This document shows, one piece after another, positions 56,368-64,000 of a DNA stretch of 64,000 bases. A model generated the notes under the pieces. The model was not told where the DNA came from. It saw only the letters and a program-made list of their open reading frames with translations, and did not search any database. The translations under genes were made by a program, and so were the position numbers. This DNA is from Alternaria dauci. Lineage: Eukaryota; Ascomycota; Dothideomycetes; Pleosporales; Pleosporaceae. The stretch covers positions 806,001-870,000 of the forward strand of contig NC_091279.1 in assembly GCF_042100115.1 (NCBI RefSeq). Direction: 5' to 3'. Each line of letters starts with the position of its first letter. The stretch's first letter is position 1.

Positions 56368-57785
56368 GAGGTTTGGATCAGCGACTGCTGATTGATTGAT
56401 GGAAGTCTGGCCGGGTCAACATAATATATCCCAAATCTGTGTCTGATGCAGACCAGCGTAGTCTGCCCGGAATTGAAGGGTTTCGCAACCAATGTGGGGT
56501 GCAACATGCGGTACGCCAGAAATGGACAAGGCTGGAATTCTCCGACCCGCGTAATGTTCTGGATCAAGTATCAGTTCCCGCTTGCGTTCAGCAGTGCTTT
56601 CAATGTGTCTTCCCTACCCTGATTGAAGCATTCTGGAGAAATTTGAACTATCGATACGTGCCACATAACGTGAACTGTATTTGACTAGTTCTTTCTTGCG
56701 TTGAAGTATTTAGTGTCATAGCAGTCATGTTCTCTGCGACTCCACAACATCCCCTCTACACAATAGATCATTACGTCGACATGACAGCGACATGAGAGAA
56801 AACTGGCGCTTGCAGATATCTTCCGCTCGCATACCCCAGGCTGCAGTAGCGGTTGGTATGCATCGAATACGAGCATGCGGCGTTGCTCACAAGGACACTA
56901 TTGCCACTTCCAAGAGCTTGCCGAATCCGTCTACAGTCATGCGCTATCAGCCTTGCAGTGGTGCCATTTTGAGAAGTCGATTGCTCGAATAGAAAACCGA
57001 TGCTCTCAATCTGTCAAGGCAAGGTCCGCGCTTATTAGCGTCTACCAGAAGAAGCCTGCTTTCGGGCCAGCCACGCACCATTTGCAGTCGCGTATTTCGC
57101 CTGTGGTTTTATTCATGCGAGTTTGCCAGTCAGTGGGACGTTGTTGTAATGCAAACATAGTCATTCCTACAATTGCTGACCTTTGATCGTTCACCTAGGT
57201 ACCTCACCTGAAATTTGAGTTGAACAATGACATCACAATGAATTGCTTTCATTATCGCATGCCGTTCCGTAGACAAGCTCTGTAAATGAATAGTTAGTAC
57301 ACAGGCTACGGGACATAGTTCTCTCTGTCGTGGCCTGGATTGATATCGGAGTCCGCCCCAATACTAGCGCGCCACATTATCATGCAGATCCAGCTACGAT
57401 CACGATCCATCGCTCTTTTGAGACAACTATGATGCTGCGTTAGCCACATTTTTACCGCTTTCAGCTCAACGTTGACCCTACTCCAGAACCTACCAGTATA
57501 CCTCCGGCATAGCACGCATTGTAGTTCGGCATCCAGGCGTGCGGCCGTCGCGTCAACGGCTGAAGCATGACGACACTTTGCTTTGACCATTGGAGTAACC
57601 CTCAGTTGTAGAGACAGAAGCCGACTACTCAGTAATGATATGTTTTGTTGTCCTCCCAGATGATGAAGTCGATAGCATCTTCTGTGTATTGTCTCCTTCG
57701 TCTTCTTCGGTGGGACAAAGACTTTTCTTCTTGACCTAACCGTTTACCTTCCCGTCATCCCTGGCTCTGGAGCCATATCATCGCA
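56368..57785. other. 1.4 kb intergenic region
   Basis: Between tRNA-Gly and the aquaporin start. Short frames on both strands show no known motif. It is expected to hold the aquaporin promoter. Nothing else seen. Confidence 0.4.
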
Positions 57786-59332
57786 ATGAATATCAACGTA
57801 CGTTACAAATGCTAGGGGCATCAGCAAGAAAAACAATACTGACATCTTCGTGACAGGAGCCTGTTCAAGGCAGAGCCTTCGCGCTTCCCTTCACCAAGGC
57901 TGCCAACCCCAAGGCCAACCTCACCGATTCAGATCTTCGTATGCCTTTCATAAGCCGCGTTCCAGACGATATTCGAAATCATTTCATTGCAATGTGCGGA
58001 GAGTTTGTTGGCACTGTCCTCTTTCTATACTTTGCCCTGTCCGGCGCACAAGTCGCAAACAGTATACCTTCATCCGGAGGCAAGACGGTGGCGGAGGCGG
58101 GGAGCAACCCTCAGCAGTTGCAGTACATTGCACTCTGCTTTGGCTTCTCCCTTGCTGTGAACGCTTGGGTCTTCTTCAGAATCAGTGGTGGATTGTTCAA
58201 TCCAGCCGTAAGTAACTTTGCCTCACCACACTTCTAGCCAAATGGGTTTGCTGATACCAGTAAAGGTCACATTCGGCATGTGTCTGATCGGTGCCCTCCC
58301 CTGGGTCCGTGGTGGCCTTTTGTTCGTCACTCAGATCCTTGGTGGTATGGCTGCGGCTGGTTTGGTCCAGTGCATGTTTCCAGGTGGACTAAACGTTCAA
58401 ACTACTCTCGGCGGAGGCACCAGCATTACGCAGGGTCTCTTCATTGAGATGTTCCTTACTGCCCAGCTGGTCTTCACCATCTTCATGTTGGCAGCTGAGA
58501 AGCACAAGGGTACTTTCATCGCTCCAGTTGGTATGTAATCGTTAAATGTTGGTCTGGTGCGTTGCGGATGCTTACTTCTTGAACAGGTATTGGTCTTGCA
58601 CTGTTCATCACGGAGTTGTCCGGAGTGTACTTCACAGGTGGCTCCCTGAACCCCGCACGCTCGTTCGGGCCCGCTGTCGTGAACCTCGAGTTTGCCTCTT
58701 ACCATTGGATCTATTGGCTTGGACCCATCCTTGGATCAATCATTGCGGCCGGCTTCTACAAGTTCATCAAAATTCTCGAGTATGAGACGGCCAACCCAGG
58801 ACAGGATATGGACCACGCTGCCAAGATTGAAAAGAAGAAGAATCTGTTGCTTGCTGCTGGTATCAACGAGTACGATGCCCATGTAGTCGCCACAGAACTT
58901 ACCGAGAAGGCCGCTGTCGCTGAGGCTGGCGGCCCGGACGGTGGAATCGTTGCTAATGGTCAGGGTCGACGTAGTCAAGAGATTGGCCCTGGCATGTACG
59001 GCACACAGTTCCGTTCCAGCTCTGACATTAGCGACAAGCGTGGCTCTGGAAGCTCTCAATCAGGAATTGCACACCCCCAACGTCCAATAGCTGTGACTAC
59101 AAGTAGTCAGGTCGGGAGGTTTAGCTATCTAGGTAGCCGCGGTGTCGTGCCTGGCAACTCTGCACAAGTCCAGGCACTGAGAATGGAAACGAGGCAGGAC
59201 AGCCCCGCCATGACGACGAACGATGAGCTCTACGCTCCTCTACAACATGGCGCTGATGTACCTCTTGGGGGTGCTGTTCTCGAGGCTGAACCTAGACTAA
59301 GGGTTAACAGGACACCGTCTAGCTTCGCATGA
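57786..59332 (+). CDS. aquaporin (orthodox-type water channel)
   Basis: Four exons: 57786-57797 (12 bases, MNIN), 57857-58207, 58266-58530 and 58587-59332; 457 residues. Introns are 59, 58 and 56 bases. Six membrane helices are visible, such as FVGTVLFLYFALSG and ALCFGFSLAVNAWVFF. The two pore motifs are NPA (about residues 119-121; the intron follows immediately) and NPAR (about 231-234). The second motif continues NPARSFGPA rather than the NPARD of glycerol facilitators, pointing to a water-selective channel at the plasma membrane. The C-terminal tail is about 170 residues, Ser/Gly-rich, hydrophilic and likely regulatory. The first exon is too short to see without splicing; reading through intron 1 gives a false start. 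Confidence 0.92.
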
Positions 59333-59828
59333 TGAGCGAATGCACAAGGGATTTCCTCAATATCCTCTGGCATGAGGTTGCAGCCTGTTTTCATCAATAC
59401 TTCCTGTATATAACGAATCCGTTCCATTACCCTTTGAGAGGCTGTAATTTGTACAAGTGCTTCTATACGATCACGTCCTAATGTCTCCTGGCGCTTGTGA
59501 TTGAAAGCCCCCGAACGTCGGCGTTGCATACAGCGCGTCCGATGAATCTGGTCTTGTCGCATGGGAGCTGAATATGCCTTCTTCTTTTGTTGAGACCGAT
59601 GTTGGAGCTGTTGATGCAGTGAGTGCGCATTGTCGAAGAATAAGAACGTGGTGGCGACAACTTCACCAGTCGTTCATGTCGAACTGGTTGAAGCGATTGC
59701 ACTAGTGCGAAACCGTCCTAGCCCTAAATAAATCTCACCCCCACTCGTGACTTCCACTTCCAGAGTCTGAGTCCTCCACGAGTCGTTGTCTCTAAACCGC
59801 GAACTTCAAACAATAAAATCTACCCACC
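59333..59828. other. intergenic region between aquaporin and Elp3
   Basis: About 500 bases between two plus-strand genes, expected to hold the aquaporin 3' end and the ELP3 promoter. No gene seen. Confidence 0.4.
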
Positions 59829-61614
59829 ATGGCGACAATGACAGTAACAGAGACACAACACAAGAGGAGGCTACCGAAAAATGTCAAATTGCCACCCGAG
59901 AACGAACGTTATATGCGCGCATGTGCAGATATCGCCTCTGCGCTCATCCAGGACTATGAATCACAGGCCGATGGCTCAAAACCCAAAAAGGATCTCAACT
60001 TAAACTCATTGCGGGGCCAGATCGCGAAGAAGCATTATTTGAAGAGCCAGCCCCCGCTTACGGCGATTATCGCGGCAGTGCCAGAGCACTATAAGAAATA
60101 TATCCTTCCAAAACTCATCGCCAAGCCAATCCGTATGTCTTTCTAGATGACGTTGAGCAAGTTCCGAAAAACTGATGCGTCTTGTAGGTACATCATCTGG
60201 TATTGCAGTAGTGGCGGTCATGTGCAAGCCTCACCGTTGCCCACACATTGCCTATACTGGTAACATATGTGTATACTGTCCAGGAGGTCCAGACTCAGAT
60301 TTTGAGTATTCAACGCAATCTTACACAGGTTACGAACCTACATCTATGCGCGCGATCCGAGCACGGTATGATCCTTATGAGCAGGCTCGTGGACGAGTTG
60401 ACCAGATCAAGTCGCTCGGTCACAGCGTCGATAAAGTTGAGTACATTATCATGGGCGGCACATTCATGTCACTGCCAGAGTCATATCGGGATGAGTTCAT
60501 TTCACAACTGCATAACGCACTTTCCGGATACCAGACCAAGGACGTCGATGAAGCTGTTGCCGCCGGCGAGATGAGTAATATAAAGTGCGTTGGTATCACC
60601 ATCGAAACACGGCCAGATTACTGCTTGGACCAGCATCTTTCTTCCATGCTACGGTACGGATGTACTCGTCTCGAGATTGGTGTACAGTCTCTTTACGAAG
60701 ACGTAGCGCGCGACACCAACCGAGGCCACACTGTCGCTGCTGTAGCGAAGACCTTCTGTCTCTCCAAAGACGCCGGCTTCAAAGTGGTATCACATATGAT
60801 GCCTGACCTACCCAACGTCGGTATGGAGCGTGACCTCGATCAGTTCGTAGAGTACTTTGCGAACCCAGACTTCCGGACCGATGGGCTGAAGATCTACCCA
60901 ACACTTGTCATCCGCGGTACAGGACTATATGAACTCTGGCGGACGGGAAGATACAAGAACTACACACCAAACGCCCTTATCGATATTGTAGCACGCATCC
61001 TGGCACTAGTACCACCATGGACACGTATCTATCGCGTACAACGCGATATCCCTATGCCGCTTGTTACATCCGGAGTTGAGAATGGTAACTTGCGAGAGTT
61101 GGCGCTGGCAAGGATGAAGGATTTCGGTACCTCGTGTCGCGATGTACGGACACGTGAGGTCGGTATCAACGAAGTAAAGCATAAGATTCGTCCCGACCAG
61201 GTCGAGCTGGTACGCCGGGATTACACAGCCAACGGTGGTTGGGAGACGTTCCTTGCGTACGAAGATCCGAAGCAAGACATCTTGATCGCCCTGCTTCGTC
61301 TACGACAATGTTCAAAAGAACACACTTTCCGACCAGAATTGACTGGCCAGCCTTCTTCGCTGGTGCGTGAGTTACATGTCTACGGATCTGCCGTGCCTAT
61401 TCATGCTAGAGATCCGAAGAGATTCCAGCATCAAGGCTATGGTACGCTTCTGATGGAGGAGGCAGAACGGATAGCTAGAGAAGAGCATGGAAGTAGCAAG
61501 ATCAGTGTTATCTCTGGTGTCGGTGTAAGGAGTTACTACGGCAAACTGGGTTACTGGCTCGATGGTCCGTACATGAGCAAAACGCTTGAGCCGCTGTGGG
61601 AGAGAGACTGGTAG
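59829..61614 (+). CDS. ELP3: Elongator complex protein 3 (tRNA U34 modification)
   Basis: Two exons, 59829-60132 and 60188-61614, with a 55-base intron whose removal creates the conserved [15 protein letters not shown]; 576 residues. The N-terminal tRNA-binding helices are followed by a radical-SAM domain with cluster cysteines at about residues 119, 129 and 132 ([14 protein letters not shown]), the spacing of yeast Elp3. A C-terminal GNAT acetyltransferase domain ends the protein ([33 protein letters not shown]). Elp3 is the catalytic subunit of Elongator; it starts the cm5U/mcm5 family of wobble-uridine modifications in tRNA. Length and end (LEPLWERDW) are close to family norm. The gene converges with the V-ATPase f gene, 318 bases away. 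Confidence 0.96.
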
Positions 61615-61932
61615 ATAGGGAAGTCCTGACTGGCGTCTCCTGGCGTTGGTGTATGAGTCGGTCATTCTGCATGGAACGGATGGAGAAGCAGGGTCCATGC
61701 ATACAGTCAGAACACAGATTATGCCAACTCAATATCTTGCTACAGAAATGTATAAACCCGCCTGTGCCTACTAAACGCCGTGTCATATTACAATGTACAA
61801 ATGCTCTTCGTCTCTCTTCCACCAGCGCAACGACGCATGCGTGTTCGATGCTGGATCGTCGCGTCCAAAGGTTTCCCAGATGGTGTCTCATCTTGCATTA
61901 TCCCTCAATCATGTTTCGCACGCTGTTAGGGC
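61615..61932. other. convergent 3' intergenic region
   Basis: 318 bases between the stops of ELP3 (plus) and the V-ATPase f gene (minus). It should hold both 3' ends. Confidence 0.4.
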
Positions 61933-62421
61933 TTATGACAGGCTTATTGCGCCGCGGCGGCTCTCGCGCATGTGGAGGAAGGCTTGTAGTCCGCAGAAGA
62001 CAAAGAAGCCCTGGAAGCTGTTAGTAAGCTGGGAACTTCTTGTTCGGCTCAACACGTACAATGTATATGAAGACCGCACCAAACACCGCGCCAGCAACTG
62101 CGCCACCGTCCTCGGGGTCTTCATGTCCTCCCATTACGGTGCCGCTATGTCCCTGTGAAGTGTGTGTTAGCATACGTTTTACTCTGTACTTATACTTCCC
62201 TAGCACGAGATTGGGTGTCGAGACGCTCGCGGATGTCGAAGGCTTCGGCGCGCGGAAGACGTACTTTGAAAAGCGCTCCAATCGTGGAGAGGATGACGAT
62301 GGCGAAGAGGGACACGACGATGCTATCATTCCATCAGCTTCCCTACTACTTCTACTGCTACCAGGGCGTTTCGCGCGTACCATGTCCAAGCATTCATCGC
62401 GGAAACAACGGGCTTCACCAT
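61933..62421 (-). CDS. V-ATPase V0 subunit f (yeast YPR170W-B-like)
   Basis: Four exons: 62381-62421, 62265-62322, 62060-62152 and 61933-62010; 89 residues. Introns are 58, 112 and 49 bases. No single open frame shows this protein. Spliced, it begins MVKPVVSAMNAWTC, has a first membrane helix IVVSLFAIVILSTIGALF, the loop HEDPEDGGAVAGAVFGAV and a second helix ending FFVFCGLQAFLH. The loop DPEDG-AVA and FFVFCG match yeast YPR170W-B and the RNASEK-like f subunit of the V-ATPase membrane sector, which acidifies vacuoles and Golgi. An in-frame ATG at 62607 would add 62 low-complexity residues; ATG 62421 was preferred because the short form matches the family. Starts 305 bases from the Bmt5-like gene, divergently. 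Confidence 0.85.
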
Positions 62422-62726
62422 GATGGGCGGGTTGTAGCTTCTGTATCGCGCGGAGGCGGCTGGGTTATCGGCGGTGGCGGCGGCGCTTCGATCGCAGTAT
62501 TTGAGGTAGTCCGCTACCTGTTTGGGCGATGTCGAGGACGCTATAGGGGCAGATGGAATTTGGGGGTGGTCGACGTTGGTGGTGGTAGCTTGGAGAGCCG
62601 TCGTCATGTTGCGACGCCTGAGCCCTGCTTAGCAGGGTGGTCCAAGCTTGGGATATTCGTCAAAGTTCCGTTCCCCGCAAACCACCGAGGCGCATCTGAT
62701 TGTCCAGCAATTGCAGGCACAGCAGC
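62422..62726. promoter_or_regulatory. shared divergent promoter region
   Basis: 305 bases between the starts of the V-ATPase f gene (minus) and the Bmt5-like gene (plus). Part of it is an open, low-complexity leader of the f-subunit frame, probably 5' UTR. No factor site is claimed. Confidence 0.35.
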
Positions 62727-63800
62727 ATGTCCAAGACAAAGACTAAACGCGCTCGTCGTGAGCTCAAACGCGAAGGAGACAAGAAGATCTTCGCGATCCA
62801 CAAAAAGAACGCGAAAGCAGCCGCCGAGGCGAAACCTACTGCAAAGGCACCCGCGAAGAAGAAACACGGGAAGACGAGCGCACCAGCCGCAGCAGCAACT
62901 ACATCTGCGACTACACCTGCTCACGTACAGCCCTCGCAGAAGCGCAAAATGCCATTTGGCGAATACGACCACATACTCCTTGTCGGCGAAGGCGATTTCA
63001 GTTTTACTCGCTCCTTGGCCATAGAACACGGCTGCGCAAATGTCACCGCCACAAGTTACGACGACCAAGAAGACCTTCACAGCAAATACCCTACTTTCAA
63101 AGAGATACAAGCCGAACTTTCAGCACTCTCACCACCAGTGCCCCTCCACCACGACATCGACGCAACAAAACTTTCAAGCTACAAACAGTTACGGTGTAAA
63201 CGTGACGAAGATGACGACGAGGAAGGCTGGGACACAATCGCATTCATGTTCCCTCATACAGGCGGCCTTTCCACCGACGTGAACAGGCAAGTCCGTGCGA
63301 ACCAAGCCCTGCTAGTATCCTTCTTCAAGTCCTGCCTCGACACATCGAACCAGAAACGGCGGTTACAAATCTTGCGAAACCAGGAAGCAGACAAGGAGAA
63401 AGGCACTGCTCCCCAGCAGACAATACGACCTTTCCTACGCATGGGCGGAAAAATCATCGTCACGCTATTCGAGGGCGAACCGTACACATTGTGGAACATT
63501 CGTGATCTGGCGAGACATGCTGGGTTGAGGGTGGTGGAGAGCTGGAAGTTCGATTGGGAGCAGTATCCCGGCTATCATCATGTCAGGACTCTGGGGGCCG
63601 TAGAGACCGGGTGGAAGGGCGAGGACAGAGCTGCGCGCATGTTCATGTTTGAGAAGATTCTGCTCGTGGCTGATAGCGATGAAGAGAAGGAGATGGCGCG
63701 GCAGGCAAAGGTGGGGAGAGGTGGACGGTTACCGAGCCAGAAAGAAGCCATGAAGAAAGCAATGGAGGAAGAGGAAGAGGAGGATGAAGATGATGAGTGA
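62727..63800 (+). CDS. Bmt5-like 25S rRNA (uridine-N3) methyltransferase
   Basis: Single exon, 357 residues. A basic Lys/Ala-rich nucleolar-type N-terminus (KTKTKRARRELKREGDKK) is followed by a DUF2431 SAM-dependent methyltransferase domain from about residue 75: ILLVGEGDFSFTRSLA (SAM loop), TATSYDDQEDLHSKYP, FMFPHTGG and ANQALLVSFFKSC. GGKIIVTLFEGEPYTLWNIRDL and FDWEQYPGYHHVRTLG follow. The C-terminus is acidic (EEEEEEDEDDE). In yeast Bmt5 methylates a uridine of 25S rRNA in the nucleolus; the family match supports that role here. ATG 62727 is the first ATG in the frame and precedes the basic leader. Confidence 0.92.
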   Translation: MSKTKTKRARRELKREGDKKIFAIHKKNAKAAAEAKPTAKAPAKKKHGKTSAPAAAATTSATTPAHVQPSQKRKMPFGEYDHILLVGEGDFSFTRSLAIEHGCANVTATSYDDQEDLHSKYPTFKEIQAELSALSPPVPLHHDIDATKLSSYKQLRCKRDEDDDEEGWDTIAFMFPHTGGLSTDVNRQVRANQALLVSFFKSCLDTSNQKRRLQILRNQEADKEKGTAPQQTIRPFLRMGGKIIVTLFEGEPYTLWNIRDLARHAGLRVVESWKFDWEQYPGYHHVRTLGAVETGWKGEDRAARMFMFEKILLVADSDEEKEMARQAKVGRGGRLPSQKEAMKKAMEEEEEEDEDDE

Positions 63801-64000
63801 GCCTGCAATCACGGACACAAACACTTTCGGGCACCATTCCCAATATTGGGCGAGTACATGTTTGCAGGTTGCACGGAAAGCAGTAATCGGACTTAATCAA
63901 CTGCGAAAGCTTTGAGATCCTACTATACCACATGATAGGACCAGAGACGCAGACCCATCCCGCGCCGGGTAGATGCACATACCAAAACGCCACGCTATAC
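63801..64000. other. right-hand end, no gene recognised
   Basis: 200 bases after the Bmt5-like stop, probably its 3' end. Nothing else visible. Confidence 0.4.

Noticed and set aside
62422..62607. 62-residue N-terminal extension of V-ATPase f
   Set aside because: Low-complexity Ala/Ser/Thr-rich, and would nearly double a protein that is normally about 85 residues.
1..64000. Secondary-metabolite cluster, transposon or CRISPR array
   Set aside because: No synthase, transposase, reverse transcriptase, terminal repeats or regularly spaced repeats were seen; neighbouring genes are unrelated conserved functions.

Overview
The window reads as nuclear DNA of a filamentous ascomycete, most likely a Dothideomycete of the Pleosporales type. 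Genes are eukaryotic and split by very short introns (mostly 45-60 bases, GT..AG, with CTAAC or CTGAC branch sites close to the acceptor). The gene set (Yor1-type ABC transporter, Mug190 tricalbin, ATG101, Csc1-type channel, Zn2Cys6 regulator, small secreted proteins) is typical of Pezizomycotina. The lineage is inferred from gene content and was not tested by a search.

Layout. 1-1901 (-): 5' part of a Yor1-like ABC transporter running off the left edge. 3563-5181 (-): ornithine aminotransferase. 6068-6982 (+): HAD phosphatase. 7070-10902 (-): Mug190-like C2/SMP protein. 11601-13136 (-): Rsa4/Notchless. 13412-16601 (+): eleven-exon MSH4. 17397-19888 (+): Zn2Cys6 factor whose zinc cluster is spread over three exons. 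20409-21002 (-): mitochondrial coiled-coil membrane protein. 21475-21811 (+): RAMP4/Ysy6. 22136-25415 (-): AP-3 delta. 25820-26849 (+): EMC2. 27674-30558 (-): disordered Met/Gln-rich protein. A 4.3 kb gene-poor stretch follows. 34864-35670 (+): secreted protein. 35919-39087 (-): F-box gene carrying two in-frame TAG codons. 39594-42229 (-): Csc1-like channel. 42828-43521 (+): tentative orphan gene. 43815-45032 (-): membrane-anchored kinase-like protein. 45942-46905 (+): thiol methyltransferase. 47098-47685 (-): secreted HExxH protein. A second gene-poor stretch ends at tRNA-Ile (49567-49640). 50141-51901 (-): ORC2. 52991-53744 (+): ATG101. 54292-55845 (-): T5orf172 (GIY-YIG) protein. 56280-56367 (-): intron-containing tRNA-Gly. 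57786-59332 (+): aquaporin. 59829-61614 (+): Elp3. 61933-62421 (-): V-ATPase subunit f. 62727-63800 (+): Bmt5-like rRNA methyltransferase.

Most genes are conserved housekeeping functions: secretory pathway and vacuole (RAMP4, EMC2, AP-3 delta, V-ATPase f, Csc1), ribosome biogenesis (Rsa4, Bmt5), replication and meiosis (ORC2, MSH4), tRNA modification (Elp3) and autophagy (ATG101). They are not a functional cluster. Several sit head to head with short shared promoters (20409/21475, 25415/25820, 51901/52991, 62421/62727). Accessory content is limited to the two secreted proteins, the kinase-like protein, the orphan gene and the gene-poor stretches. I found no transposon, CRISPR-like array or secondary-metabolite cluster.

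The most noteworthy observations concern gene structure. The F-box gene has two TAG codons in otherwise open frame, and the first lies in a splice-donor hexamer identical to the genuine donor exactly 24 bases downstream. MSH4 appears to need a GC-AG intron. The start codon of the AP-3 delta gene is split by an intron, and the RAMP4 gene has a first coding exon consisting of ATG alone.
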